From Massilia glaciei (lineage in GTDB: Bacteria; Pseudomonadota; Gammaproteobacteria; Burkholderiales; Burkholderiaceae_D), in assembly GCF_003011895.2 (NCBI RefSeq), contig NZ_PXWF02000009.1:1-60459 (forward strand): a stretch of DNA of 60,459 nucleotides, written 5' to 3'. The translations under genes were made by a program, and so were the position numbers. This document shows positions 1 to 11,558 of the stretch, piece by piece. Within the stretch, counting starts at the first letter, position 1. Each line of letters opens with the position of its first letter. Below the pieces are notes generated by a model that saw only the letters and a list, made by a program, of their open reading frames with translations, was not told where the DNA came from and made no database searches.

Positions 1-2
1 TG

Positions 3-402
3 CGCTTAAGTCCGGTGGATTGGGTGCACAGGCCACGTGTGCGTGCCGCCGAAGCATTGGCGCAGCAGCGGATTGAGAACGAGTAATTTTTGTCGGCAGG
101 TGAGCTGCAGTACGCCTTCGGAATCTCCCAGGCTGAGATAAATGATGCCGTTGTGGCCAATTGGCTGTTCGTCCTGGTCGCGACGGATGGCACGGAATAC
201 TATCCCGCGTTTTACGCCGACGCACGATAGACCAGGCAGCGCTCGAGGCCGTCGCCCAGGAAATGAAAGACCTGCCGCCTGAGTCGCAATACCATTTCTT
301 CGCGAGTCGACGCACGAACCTGCAGGCGACACCGCTCAAGGCGCTCCGAGCCGGCCGTGTTGATTGATAACGTCTTGTGGTTGGCTCGAGGGTTTCGTAA
401 TC
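3..402 (+). pseudogene. Decayed small HTH-like protein gene (5' end outside window)
   Basis: Conceptual translation of one frame from base 3 gives a coherent protein (LSPVDWVHRPRV..., then AGELQYAFGISQAEINDAV and TEYYPAFYADAR), but with three lesions. There is an in-frame TAA at 84-86. A missing base near 226 moves the continuation (IDQAALEAVAQEMKDLPP) into another frame. A 4-bp duplication (TGATTGAT, 361-368) shifts frame again before NVLWLARGF. The order of parts resembles a common small proteobacterial family with an HTH-like N-terminus and a C-terminal 'TPL.AL..G' block; I recall this family from memory and cannot name it. The three independent lesions argue for a pseudogene rather than a sequencing error. 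The true 3' end is uncertain. Confidence 0.55.
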
Positions 403-437
403 ACGTAGCCTGCTGGCCAAAGCGCCTCAGAATGCAC

Positions 438-468
438 AAAGCCCCGATGTTTTCCACCGGGGCTTTTT
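438..468 (+). terminator. Rho-independent terminator
   Basis: AAAGCCCCG (438-446) pairs with CGGGGCTTT (458-466), and five T residues close it on the plus strand. It follows the decayed gene. On the minus strand the T tract is only three bases, so it could act weakly on transcripts leaving the tRNA gene. Confidence 0.75.
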
Positions 469-563
469 ATCTGGCAATAACAAAAGTGTGTAAAACGTGG
501 AAAACGTATTCCACCTACTAGACAGCCAAGGACATAATATACAGCCTAAGTCATTGATTTTAA

Positions 564-642
<79 letters not shown>

Positions 643-744
643 AAAATCGTTGCGGTGGAGACTAGCCCGCCACCCAGGGACGGCATGCACCGTCCAAAAC
701 GAAGTGGCGAGAGGATATTGCGTTTAGTGCATTCCCGTCAAGCC

Positions 745-3015
<2,271 letters not shown>

Positions 3016-3467
3016 AGGCGCTTTCGATGTCTCAACGACTTGCTTTACGGTGGATAAGCTTAAAGTTTGTTGCCGGGCTTCTTCGGCCCCTACGTCTCCT
3101 GACCCGCCTTTTGGGACCGGTCTGGCAATACTGCACTTTTTACACCTTCACATCACCTTGCTAAAACAACATACGGTCAGCGCGTACCAATTGCGTTGTT
3201 TGCCGTTGCAGCGCGGCGTCGCTGCGCGGGCCACATTTTTGGCAAAAATTGTACTGCAAAATGACCGCGGTTGGGGGCGAGAACCTCGCGTGGTTGGGAG
3301 CGACCGAATGTTCGCTGCCTGCGGCGCACATCGTGCGACGCCTCAACCAAAGCTGGCCCTGGCCGCCGACGCGAGCTTCTTGCGCCGATCAAGAGCCTAA
3401 CTCACTAGACGAAATAGTAACGTCCGCAATAAAGAATTATTTCAAAGAAAACAACACTTATCGTTTT

Positions 3468-3495
3468 ATTATAGCACGCACAAAAACTTTTTCCA
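3468..3495 (-). promoter_or_regulatory. Candidate sigma-70 promoter for rpoD (extended -10)
   Basis: The 550-bp gap between dnaG and rpoD has an AT-rich patch. On the minus strand it reads TGGAAA, 16 bp, then TATAAT, with a TG one base before the -10 (TGCTATAAT). It would give a leader of about 450 nt before rpoD. I see no other gene in the gap. Confidence 0.4.
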
Positions 3496-3565
3496 GTCGT
3501 CCGGGACGCCCCCGCGGCCCCTGTTTTTCCACTCTTTTTACATGCTGGTCCACGCTGCTTTTACC

Positions 3566-5362
3566 CTAGCGCTGCGGCGCCGCGTCGGCCGCCTCGCGCC
3601 GCAATTGGTCCTGCAAGGCGGTGATTTCGCGGAAGCGCACTCCTATCTGATCTGAGGTCAGTCCGGAGGAAAACAACTGGTTAAGTTCCTGCTTTAATGC
3701 ATCGAGTTTGATCTCGCGCACAGCTCCCGACAGCCACAACTTACCCGCCTCGGGGTCGGACTCCGGTTCCGATGCGATTTCGGCAATCAGGGCGTCGTAT
3801 TCGGGGCTCACACTCTTCAGATGCTGTGACAACGCGGCGAAGCTGCCGTTCGGTCCCAAGGCCTGGCCGTCGCCGACCAGTTGCGCGAGCCGCTCGGCCG
3901 ACTCGGGGCCGAAGGAGTTGAACGCCTCGAGCGCGGCGGCGTCGAGGCCGAAGCACAGCGGCGGGTGCGCGACGAGCATGCGCAAAATCTGCAGTTCGAG
4001 CCCGATCGGCTGCGGCCGGCCCTGGCGCGGCGGCGCCCTGCGCACCACCGAGACCGGCTTGGCCAGCTCGAACAGGCCCTCGATTTCGGCCGGGGTCGAT
4101 TCAGTCAGGCCGGCCAGGCCGCGCACGATCTGCAGCCGCAGCGACGACGGCAGCATCGACTGCAGCAGCGGCTTGGCATCGAACTGGGCGCGCGCGCGCC
4201 CCTCGGGCTCGGAAAGGTCGTGCTCGGCGGTCACCTCGCGCAGCAGAAACTGCGACAGCGGCATGGCCTCGTGGATCTCGAGCTCGAAGGCCTCGAAGCC
4301 GCGCTCGCGCACGAAGCTGTCGGGGTCGTGCTCGGTAGGCAGGAACAGGAATTTGACGGTTTTATTGTCGGTGATGAGCGGCAGGCAGGCTTCGAGCGCG
4401 CGCCGGGCGGCGCGGCGGCCGGCCTTGTCGCCGTCGAAACTGAAGACCACGGTGTCGGTTTGGCGCAACAATTTTTGCACGTGGGTCGCGGTGCACGCCG
4501 TGCCCAATGTGGCGACCGCCTGCGGGAAGCCCAGTTGCGCCAATGCGACAACATCCATATAGCCTTCGGTCACGAGCACGTAGCCGGCGTCGCGGATCGC
4601 CTGGCGCGCCTCAAACAGGCCGTACAGCTCGAAGCCCTTCTGGAACAAGGGGGTCTCGGGCGAGTTCAGGTATTTGGGTTCGCCGCTGTCGAGCACGCGC
4701 CCGCCGAAACCGATCACCTGCCCTTTGGTGTTGCGGATCGGGAACATGATGCGTTCGCGGAAGCGGTCGTAGCGTTTTTTGTTGCCGCCGTCCTCGTCGA
4801 CCTTGTCGATGACCAGGCCCGACTCGACCAGCGCGAGCGCCTCGTAGTCGGGGAACACCGAGCGCAGGTTGTCCCAGCCGGCCGGCGCGTAGCCCATGCC
4901 GAAGCGGGCCGCGACCTCGCCGGTCAGGCCGCGGTTTTTGAGGTAGGCGATCGCGTTGGCGGCGCCGCGCAACTGGCCGCGGTAGAAGTCGCAGGCCAGC
5001 GTCATGGCCTCGGTCAGGGCCAGCGACTGGGCCGCGTGGGCCGCGCGCTGGGCCGGCGGAATCTTGTCGTCGGCGTCGGGCACGACCATGCCGACGTTTT
5101 GCGCGAGGTCCTTGACGGCGTCGATGAAGCCCATGCCCGAGTATTCGATCAGGAAGCCGATCGAGGTGCCGTGCGCGCCGCAGCCGAAGCAGTGGTAGAA
5201 CTGCTTGGTCGGGCTGACCGTGAAGCTCGGGGATTTTTCGTTGTGGAACGGGCACAGGCCCATGAAATTGGCCCCGCCCTTTTTGAGCTGGACGTATTTG
5301 CCGACCACGTCGACGATGTCAACGCGGTTGAGCAGATCGGTGATGAAGGATTGTGGAATCAC
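3566..5362 (-). CDS. dnaG: DNA primase DnaG
   Basis: Makes RNA primers for the replication fork. 598 aa, a normal length. The N-terminal CHC2 zinc-binding domain shows C37-P-F-H40 and C58-x2-C61. The central Toprim catalytic core has EGYMD near residue 264 and FSFDGDKAG further on. The C-terminal part, which binds the DnaB helicase, is less conserved. The start is GTG (VIPQSFI), typical of this family, although no good Shine-Dalgarno sequence is visible. It lies upstream of rpoD on the same strand, as in the classical rpsU-dnaG-rpoD block, but the 550-bp gap and separate promoter signals suggest independent transcription. Confidence 0.97.
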   Translation of the reverse strand: MIPQSFITDLLNRVDIVDVVGKYVQLKKGGANFMGLCPFHNEKSPSFTVSPTKQFYHCFGCGAHGTSIGFLIEYSGMGFIDAVKDLAQNVGMVVPDADDKIPPAQRAAHAAQSLALTEAMTLACDFYRGQLRGAANAIAYLKNRGLTGEVAARFGMGYAPAGWDNLRSVFPDYEALALVESGLVIDKVDEDGGNKKRYDRFRERIMFPIRNTKGQVIGFGGRVLDSGEPKYLNSPETPLFQKGFELYGLFEARQAIRDAGYVLVTEGYMDVVALAQLGFPQAVATLGTACTATHVQKLLRQTDTVVFSFDGDKAGRRAARRALEACLPLITDNKTVKFLFLPTEHDPDSFVRERGFEAFELEIHEAMPLSQFLLREVTAEHDLSEPEGRARAQFDAKPLLQSMLPSSLRLQIVRGLAGLTESTPAEIEGLFELAKPVSVVRRAPPRQGRPQPIGLELQILRMLVAHPPLCFGLDAAALEAFNSFGPESAERLAQLVGDGQALGPNGSFAALSQHLKSVSPEYDALIAEIASEPESDPEAGKLWLSGAVREIKLDALKQELNQLFSSGLTSDQIGVRFREITALQDQLRREAADAAPQR

Positions 5363-5442
5363 GATGAATGAACAGTCTTTGTCTCAAGTCAGACTATACC
5401 GCCGCGCAGGGCCGCAGGTTGATCTGCGACAATGCGCGGCAT

Positions 5443-5892
5443 TTAGGCGCCGGCCAGCGCCTTCTTGATCAGCGCGGACACCGCGCCCATGTCGGCCAGT
5501 CCGAATACCTTCGGCTTGACGATCGCGACGACCTTGCCCATGTCTTGCGGACCGGTCGCGCCCGATTCGGCGATGGCCCCGGCCACGATGGCGGCGATCT
5601 CGGTGTCGGACAGGCCCGCGGGCATGTAGGCGTCAAGCACGACGAGTTCGGCTTTTTCGATGTCGGCCAGGTCGGCGCGGCTGCCCGCCTCGAACTGGCT
5701 GATCGAATCCTTGCGCTGCTTGATCATCCTGACGATGATCTCGAGCGTCTGCTTGTCGTCGAGCACGATTTGATCGTCGACTTCCTGGCGCTTGATCTCG
5801 GCCAGGATCAGGCGGATCGTGCCCAGCTTGCCGGCCTCGCGCGCGCGCATGGCGTTTTTCATGTCTTCGGTGATTTGTTCTTTTAAGCTCAT
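5443..5892 (-). CDS. GatB/YqeY domain protein
   Basis: About 149 aa, starting MSLKEQITEDMKNAMR. YqeY-type proteins are short helical proteins that share a domain with the GatB subunit of tRNA-dependent amidotransferase; their role is not settled, although a tRNA-linked function is suspected. The internal ATG at 5890-5892 was chosen because homologues begin with a short Met-Ser/Leu helix; an upstream ATG (5925) would add 11 residues running into the rpsU terminator. The gene sits between rpsU and dnaG, its usual position in this group. The family call is firm; the function is unknown. Confidence 0.9.
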   Translation of the reverse strand: MSLKEQITEDMKNAMRAREAGKLGTIRLILAEIKRQEVDDQIVLDDKQTLEIIVRMIKQRKDSISQFEAGSRADLADIEKAELVVLDAYMPAGLSDTEIAAIVAGAIAESGATGPQDMGKVVAIVKPKVFGLADMGAVSALIKKALAGA

Positions 5893-5923
5893 GGGAAACT
5901 CGCTTTCGATGGGTATAAATGGC

Positions 5924-5952
5924 AAAACCCGCTGCGGTAAACCGGAGCGGGT
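5924..5952 (-). terminator. Terminator after rpsU
   Basis: On the minus strand ACCCGCT ... AGCGGGT forms a 7-bp stem around a 12-base loop, followed by TTTT. It lies between rpsU and the YqeY-like gene, so expression of the latter probably needs read-through or its own promoter. Confidence 0.65.
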
Positions 5953-6046
5953 CTGCGACTCAGTCTGAATAAATGCATCCAGAACGAATCAAAACGCAAT
6001 CCGGACAGGCAGCTGCCGTGACCGGATCAGTCTTGACTGGACAGTC

Positions 6047-6259
6047 TTAGAATAATTTCTTAGGCAATTGCTGGCTGCGGATGCGCTTGTAGTGGCGCTT
6101 TACAGCAGCTGCCAGCTTGCGCTTGCGCTCAGCCGTTGGCTTTTCGTAAAACTCGCGTGCGCGCAGTTCGGTCAGCAGACCAGTTTTTTCGATAGTGCGC
6201 TTGAAGCGACGCATTGCGACTTCGAACGGCTCGTTTTCTTTAAGGCGAATAGTGGTCAT
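6047..6259 (-). CDS. rpsU: 30S ribosomal protein S21
   Basis: 70 aa, basic. [20 protein letters not shown] matches the S21 family over its length, with the usual arginine/lysine-rich C-terminus ending in PKKLF. S21 is a small-subunit protein that helps early initiation near the anti-Shine-Dalgarno end of 16S rRNA. A clear terminator follows it. It opens the rpsU, YqeY-like, dnaG, rpoD block. Confidence 0.97.
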   Translation of the reverse strand: MTTIRLKENEPFEVAMRRFKRTIEKTGLLTELRAREFYEKPTAERKRKLAAAVKRHYKRIRSQQLPKKLF

Positions 6260-6428
6260 GTAAAAATCAAACCGTTAGATTAGGGGAAGAACGAGATAGT
6301 AGCATCGTTTGCGGCCGATGGGAAGACTTTTCCCGGACTTGTTCCCTCCCGGACACGCCAAAACAGGGATCCAAAGGGCAAGCTCCCCCTATGGCCGCGC
6401 CGTTTTCGGACGTCGTTTTCTTGCCGTC

Positions 6429-7664
6429 CTATTTATTCTCTTGCTGCGCGCCCGCGGCCAGCGCGAGCCCGGCCGCCATCGCCGATGCCCATGCCCATTG
6501 GAAATTATATCCGCCGAGCCAGCCCGTCACGTCGACCGCCTCGCCGATGAAATACAGGTCCGGCACCTTGCTCACCATCATCGTCTGCTGCGACAGCTCG
6601 CGCGTGTCGATGCCGCCCAGCGTCACCTCGGCCTTGCGGTAGCCCTCCGAGCCGGTCGGCACGATCGACCAGCGGTTGACCGCCGCGCCGATCATGCGAA
6701 GGCTGGCGTCGGTCATGTCGGCGAGGCGCTGGTCGGGCGAGAAACCGTTGGCTTGCAGCAAACCCTCGGCCAGGCGCGTCGGCAGCCACTGCGACAGCAC
6801 GTTGCCGACCTGTTTTTTGAGCGTGCCCTTGCCCTCGATCAGCGCCTCGGCCACGTCCATCTCGGGCAGCAGGTTGAGCACGATCGGGGTGCCCGGCTGC
6901 CAGTAGCTCGAAATTTGCAAAATGGCAGGACCCGACAGGCCACGGTGGGTGAACAGCAAGTCTTCGCGGAAAACGCCGCGCTTGCTGCCCTTGCCCTTGT
7001 TCGACCCCGTCTCGACGTCGACCTCGAGCGCGATGCCGGCCAGCGGCACGAACGGCGCCCAGCTCGGGCCGTCGAAGGTCAGCGGCACCAGCCCCGGGCG
7101 CGGCGCCACCATCCGGATCCCGAACTCGTCGGCGATCTTGTAGGCGAAGTCGGTCGCGCCGATCTTGGGGATCGACAAGCCACCGGTGGCGATGACCAGG
7201 CTGTCGGCGAGGATGTCGCCGGTGTCGGTGGCGAGCAGGAAGCCGTCGTCCATCCGCTCGACCGACTCGACCTTGGTCGGCATGCGCCAGGTGACGTCGC
7301 CGCTGGCGCACTCGGCCTTGAGCATCTGGATGATCTGCTCGGCCGAGTCGTTGCAGAACAACTGGCCGCGATGTTTCTCATGATGCAAGATGCGGTGCTT
7401 TTTGACGAGCGCGATGAAGTCCTGCGGGGTGTAGCGCGACAAGGCGCTCTTACAGAAGTGCGGGTTGTCCGACAAAAAATTGTTGGGCCCGACGTTCAGG
7501 TTGGTGAAATTGCAGCGGCCGCCGCCGGAAATGCGGATCTTTTCGGCAAGCTTGTCGCCGTGATCGATCAACACCACGCGTTTGCCGCCCTGCCCGGCCG
7601 CGGCCGCGCACATCATGCCGGCCGCGCCGGCCCCGATCACTGCTACATCATATTGTTTTGCCAT
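6429..7664 (-). CDS. HI0933/BaiN-type NAD(P)/FAD-dependent oxidoreductase
   Basis: 411 aa. An N-terminal Rossmann motif GAGAAGMMCA (about 11-20) and SGGGRCNFTN (about 47-56) are diagnostic of the YhiN/HI0933 flavoprotein family, as is the C-terminal GEAVDVTGWLGGYNFQWAWA block that binds FAD. The physiological substrate of most members is unknown; one anaerobic relative, BaiN, acts on bile acids, which is unlikely to be relevant here. It is followed by cobA on the same strand with a gap of 98 bp. Family firm, function unknown. Confidence 0.9.
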   Translation of the reverse strand: MAKQYDVAVIGAGAAGMMCAAAAGQGGKRVVLIDHGDKLAEKIRISGGGRCNFTNLNVGPNNFLSDNPHFCKSALSRYTPQDFIALVKKHRILHHEKHRGQLFCNDSAEQIIQMLKAECASGDVTWRMPTKVESVERMDDGFLLATDTGDILADSLVIATGGLSIPKIGATDFAYKIADEFGIRMVAPRPGLVPLTFDGPSWAPFVPLAGIALEVDVETGSNKGKGSKRGVFREDLLFTHRGLSGPAILQISSYWQPGTPIVLNLLPEMDVAEALIEGKGTLKKQVGNVLSQWLPTRLAEGLLQANGFSPDQRLADMTDASLRMIGAAVNRWSIVPTGSEGYRKAEVTLGGIDTRELSQQTMMVSKVPDLYFIGEAVDVTGWLGGYNFQWAWASAMAAGLALAAGAQQENK

Positions 7665-7762
7665 GGCTGTGCCGATTTCCGCGAATCACTAAAAGACGTG
7701 ATTGTAAACCGCGCGGACCCGGCCCGGCCGGCCAGCTTGAAACTAGGCCGCCGCGCCGCGAA

Positions 7763-8533
7763 TCAGGCCACCGCGCTGCGCGCCAGCCCCTGCACCGCGT
7801 CGGCGCAGCGCACCACGTCGCCGACCACGATGATGCTCGGGCTGCCGATGCGCGACAGGGCCAGGTCGTCGGGCAGGTTGCGCAAGGTCGTCAGCAGATG
7901 CTGCTGCGCCGCGCCCGTGGCCGACTGCACCACCGCCACCGGCATGTCCGCCGCCATGCCGCCTGCCAGCAGGCCGGCCTGGATCTGGCGGCAGCGCGCC
8001 ACCCCCATGTAGATGACCAGCGTGAGCCCGGTCTGCGCGAGCAGGGCCCAGTCCGGGCTGCGCGCGTTGCCGGCCTCGTCCTTGCGGTCGTGCCCGGTCA
8101 CGAACACCGCGCCCGAACTCCAGTCGCGGTGGGTCAGCGGCACGCCGATCGCCGCCGGCGCGGCCAGACCGCTGCTGATGCCGTTGATGACGACCACCTC
8201 GATGCCGGCCGCCATCAGGTGGGCGCGCTCCTCACCACCGCGCCCGAAGATGAACGGGTCGCCGCCCTTGAGCCGCACCACGCACCTGCCGGCCGTGGCC
8301 TCGGACACCATCAGGCGCTCGATGAAGGCTTGCGGGGTCGACTGGCAGCCGCCGCGCTTGCCGACGTGGACGATGCGCGCGTCCGCCCGCGCATGGGACA
8401 GGATTTCGGGATTGACGAGGTCGTCGACGAGCAGCACCTCGGCCGCGGCGATCGCCTTGACCGCCTTCAGGGTCAGCAACTCCGGATCGCCGGGACCGGC
8501 GCCGACCAGATAAACCTTAGCTTTGCACTCCAT
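7763..8533 (-). CDS. cobA: Uroporphyrinogen-III C-methyltransferase
   Basis: 256 aa. Methylates uroporphyrinogen III twice with S-adenosylmethionine to give precorrin-2, the branch point to siroheme and cobalamin. VYLVGAGPGDPELLTLKA at the N-terminus, VRLKGGDPFIFGRGGEE and the PLTHRD block are family signatures. There is no CysG oxidase/chelatase part, so this is the single-domain SUMT type. I chose MECKAKVYL as start, which overlaps the end of ybiB by 17 bp. In this window the obvious consumer is NirB, which needs siroheme. A fixed association with nitrate genes in relatives is from memory. Confidence 0.93.
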   Translation of the reverse strand: MECKAKVYLVGAGPGDPELLTLKAVKAIAAAEVLLVDDLVNPEILSHARADARIVHVGKRGGCQSTPQAFIERLMVSEATAGRCVVRLKGGDPFIFGRGGEERAHLMAAGIEVVVINGISSGLAAPAAIGVPLTHRDWSSGAVFVTGHDRKDEAGNARSPDWALLAQTGLTLVIYMGVARCRQIQAGLLAGGMAADMPVAVVQSATGAAQQHLLTTLRNLPDDLALSRIGSPSIIVVGDVVRCADAVQGLARSAVA

Positions 8534-9518
8534 GATGACCACCCGCGTTTGCCTGTAATGACTTCGATACAAGCAAACACTGTGCCACTTGCTCGGCGAT
8601 CGGGGCCGGGACCGGCACCTCGCCGCGCAGCGCCTGCGCGATCCAGGCGGCGGTCACGGCCGCATCACGGGCGGGCGGCATCTGCGCCAATTCGTCCGTC
8701 GGCGCGTCTTTTTGCACCAACAAGGTGCGCTCACCACCGTGGAACCAGTCGATCTGGTTGGCGCGGTTGGCGTTGGCGACGGTCTCGCCCTCGGTGCCGC
8801 GCATCAGGAAGGCGTCGCCGCGGGCGGCGGTGGCGGCCGTCATGAAGTATTCGCCGAGCATCTCTAGGTATTCGGGGTGGGTGTACGACACCAGCCGCAG
8901 CGCCGGCCCCGCGAACGGCTGCATGATCTTGACCAGCGTGTGGGTCGAGTTGCGCACGTTGAGGATGCCGCGCAGCGCCAGCAGGCGCGCCATCTTGGGC
9001 GCGAGCACCTCGACCGGGATAAAGCCCGGCTCGCCGCGCGCGAACGCGGCCCGCACCGCCGCCGGCGAGGCCGCCGGCGCCAGCCCCATGGCCTCGAAGA
9101 TGCGCGCCGTGGTCACCCGGCCAGGGTCGTCGGTGACGCCGTGGACCAGCACCGGCACGCCCTCGCGCGCGAGCAGCAGCGCGAGCAGGGGGGTCAGGTT
9201 GGCAAGCTTGCGCGCGCCGTTGTAACTGGGGATGAGCACCGGTGCGTATTCACCGGCGGGCGCGGGCAACGGCGCGAACGAGGCCTCGCCGGCATCGAGG
9301 AAGCCGGCGATCTCGTCGACCGACTCGCCCTTGATGCGCAGCGCCAGCACGATGGCGCCCAGTTCGAGGTCCGACACGCGGCCATCGAGCATGGCCGCGT
9401 ACAGTTCGCGCGCGTCGGCGCGCGACATGCTGCGCGCCCCTTTTTTGCCGCGCCCGATCTCTTTGATCAGATGCCCGGCCTTGAATGGTGCGTTGAATGG
9501 TTCGTCGATTGAGTTCAT
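8517..9518 (-). CDS. ybiB: YbiB-like DNA-binding protein (anthranilate phosphoribosyltransferase fold)
   Basis: 333 aa, from MNSIDEPFNAPFKAGHLIKE. It has the TrpD-like architecture: an N-terminal helical domain with 'SRADARELYAAMLDGRVSDL', then a Rossmann-like domain. E. coli YbiB (also called TrpD2) has this fold but binds nucleic acid and is SOS-regulated. The text RGILNVRNSTHTLVKIMQPF fits YbiB rather than TrpD. It is upstream of and overlaps cobA, implying co-transcription. I cannot exclude residual phosphoribosyltransferase activity. Confidence 0.85.
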   Translation of the reverse strand: MNSIDEPFNAPFKAGHLIKEIGRGKKGARSMSRADARELYAAMLDGRVSDLELGAIVLALRIKGESVDEIAGFLDAGEASFAPLPAPAGEYAPVLIPSYNGARKLANLTPLLALLLAREGVPVLVHGVTDDPGRVTTARIFEAMGLAPAASPAAVRAAFARGEPGFIPVEVLAPKMARLLALRGILNVRNSTHTLVKIMQPFAGPALRLVSYTHPEYLEMLGEYFMTAATAARGDAFLMRGTEGETVANANRANQIDWFHGGERTLLVQKDAPTDELAQMPPARDAAVTAAWIAQALRGEVPVPAPIAEQVAQCLLVSKSLQANAGGHHGVQS

Positions 9519-9668
9519 GGGCAGCAGTGTATACCGCCGCCCGATCCGCCGCAGGGGCACCTGAAATAAATTTTTACAAATCTGAATCCGGCGCACGCAT
9601 GAGCCCGTATAACCCCCTGTATTTCCCACTGTGCACAGACGTGTACAACCCATTTCAGGAGAGAGACT

Positions 9669-11174
9669 ATGAAACAGATGAAACTGCGGGCCACCATCGG
9701 CGCCGTTCTTGCAGGCAACCTGCTCGCTTGCGTGTTCGCGCCGGCGGCCATGGCCTCGAGCCACCGCGAGGCGCCCTTCATCACGGGCGCGCCAAAGGTC
9801 GACGCCACCGACTTCTACATGTTCCGTAGCTACCAGACGGGCCGCAGCGAATTCACGACGCTGATCGCCAACTACATCCCGCTGCAAGACGCGTACGGCG
9901 GCCCGAACTACTTCGCGATGGACCCGAACGCGCTGTACGAAATCCACATCGACAACAACGGCGACGCCAAGGAGGACGTCACGTTCCAGTTCCGCTTCGC
10001 CAGCACCAACAAGGACTTCCAGTTCACCGTGGGCGGCAAGCAGGTCTCGAGCCCGCTCGTGATCAACGGCGGTGCCATCACCGAGCCCAACGCGGCCGGC
10101 AGCACCGTGCGCGAAACCTTCACCGTCAACGTGGTCCGGGGCGACCGCCGCACCGGAACGCGCGGATCGGTGACCAACGCGACCGGCGGCTCGGCCACCT
10201 TCGACAAGCCGGTCGACAACATCGGCAACAAGGCGATCCCCAATTACGAGGCGTATGCCGCCAAGCACGTCTTCAGCGCCATGATCCCCGGCTGCTCGGT
10301 CCCGGCCCGCATCTTCGTCGGCCAGCGCAAGGACCCGTTCGCCGTGAACCTGGGCGAAACGTTTGACCTCATCAACATCAAGGCGCCGGCCGTCGAATTC
10401 GACGCCAACGCCGAAAAGGGCGCCCGCGACGACCTCGCGCGCAAGAACGTGACCTCGATCGAGATGGAGGTGGCGACCTCCTGCCTGCTGCACGCGAGCG
10501 CGGCCGACCCGGTCATCGGCGGCTGGACCACGGCCAGCATGCGCCAGGGCCGTCTGCTCAACCCGGTGCCAAAAACGACCACCGACGCCGCGAAAGAAGG
10601 CGGCGCCTGGACCCAGGTGTCGCGTCTGGGCATGCCACTGGTCAACGAAGTCGTCATCGGCCTCAAGGACAAGAACAAGTTCAACAGCAGCAAGCCGTCC
10701 GGCGACGCCCAGTTCGCCGACTACGTGACCAACCCGACCCTGCCGGCGCTGGTCGAGTTGCTCTACAGCGGTGCCGGCGTCAAGGCGCCGACCAACTTCC
10801 CGCGCGGCGATTTGGTGGCGACCTTCCTGACCGGCATCACCGGCGTGAACAAGCCCAAGACCGTCACGGCCGCCGAGATGCTGCGCCTGAACACATCGAT
10901 CGCACCGACCGCCGTCGGTTCGCAGATGCGCCTCGGCGTGGTCGCCGGCGACAACGCGGGCTTCCCGAACGGCCGCCGCCCCGGCGACGACGTGGTCGAC
11001 ATCGCCCTGCGCGTGGTCATGGGCAAGCTGTGCACGATCAACATCGGCTGCGTCCCGGCCGACGCACCGTCGGGCGCGATCCGCTTCACCGACGGCGCCT
11101 TCCTCGACGAGACCTCGTTCACCGCCGGCTTCCCGTACCTGAAGTCGCCGATCCCGGGTTCGCCGCAGATGTGA
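9669..11174 (+). CDS. Secreted DUF4331 protein
   Basis: 501 aa. A signal peptide (MKQMKLRATIGAVLAGNLLA, cleaved near AMA) is followed directly by SSHREAPFITGAPKVDATD, the hallmark start of DUF4331 proteins. The body is rich in Asp/Asn/Gly (HIDNNGDAKEDVTFQFRF) and beta-like, with a cysteine pair late in the protein (KLCTINIGC). No enzyme motif is recognised. A strong ribosome-binding site (AGGAGAG, about 9658-9664) precedes the ATG. It heads a co-directional cluster with a small lipoprotein, a TPR protein and a HupE/UreJ-like protein. Function unknown. Confidence 0.9.
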   Translation: MKQMKLRATIGAVLAGNLLACVFAPAAMASSHREAPFITGAPKVDATDFYMFRSYQTGRSEFTTLIANYIPLQDAYGGPNYFAMDPNALYEIHIDNNGDAKEDVTFQFRFASTNKDFQFTVGGKQVSSPLVINGGAITEPNAAGSTVRETFTVNVVRGDRRTGTRGSVTNATGGSATFDKPVDNIGNKAIPNYEAYAAKHVFSAMIPGCSVPARIFVGQRKDPFAVNLGETFDLINIKAPAVEFDANAEKGARDDLARKNVTSIEMEVATSCLLHASAADPVIGGWTTASMRQGRLLNPVPKTTTDAAKEGGAWTQVSRLGMPLVNEVVIGLKDKNKFNSSKPSGDAQFADYVTNPTLPALVELLYSGAGVKAPTNFPRGDLVATFLTGITGVNKPKTVTAAEMLRLNTSIAPTAVGSQMRLGVVAGDNAGFPNGRRPGDDVVDIALRVVMGKLCTINIGCVPADAPSGAIRFTDGAFLDETSFTAGFPYLKSPIPGSPQM

Positions 11175-11205
11175 TGGCCAACCCACAAACGAACAGGAGA
11201 GCACC

Positions 11206-11448
11206 ATGAAAAAACTAAGTCTGATCCTCGTCGTCCTGCTGCTGGCCGGCTGCGGCAGCGGCGGCAACGAGACCTACACCCAGACCGCGCCGCCGCCACC
11301 AGCGCCGCCGCCGTCGACGCTCGACACGTTCTACGCCTATGTGCGCGCGCTGATCGCTACCTCGCCGGACGATGCGGAGCCGATCGCCATCGAGGCGGTC
11401 GTCGCCACGATGCCGGAGGATACCGAACCCGTGCCAGAACCGATCTGA
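11206..11448 (+). CDS. Small proline-rich lipoprotein
   Basis: 80 aa. MKKLSLILVVLLLAGCGSGG has a textbook lipobox (LAGC, C16), so the mature protein is about 65 residues anchored by its lipid. A proline-rich linker (PPPPAPPPS) leads to a short helical segment (LDTFYAYVRALIATSPDD) and an acidic, proline-containing tail. It lies 31 bp after the DUF4331 gene with a ribosome-binding site AGGAGAG, so it is translated in its own right. I do not recognise a family. Confidence 0.8.
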   Translation: MKKLSLILVVLLLAGCGSGGNETYTQTAPPPPAPPPSTLDTFYAYVRALIATSPDDAEPIAIEAVVATMPEDTEPVPEPI

Positions 11449-11468
11449 TGTTGTAGCCGTTGTATTAA

Positions 11469-11494
11469 CCGGCCGGGAGCGCATCCCCGGCCGG
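11469..11494 (+). terminator. GC-rich hairpin after the lipoprotein gene
   Basis: CCGGCCGGG and the near-complementary CCCCGGCCGG flank a 7-base loop. There is no T tract, so it is either a weak terminator or an mRNA-stabilising hairpin between the first two and last two genes of the cluster. Confidence 0.4.
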
Positions 11495-11558
11495 CGTTGT
11501 ATCAAAAATGCCAAAAACAAAAAACAAAAAAATTAAACACTCACGCACCGAGAAAACC

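Noticed and set aside
9519-9668. Sigma-54 or NtrC control of cobA-ybiB
   Set aside because: No GG-N10-GC element or GCACC-N5-GGTGC dyad was found upstream of ybiB, so co-regulation with nitrate genes is not supported by sequence.
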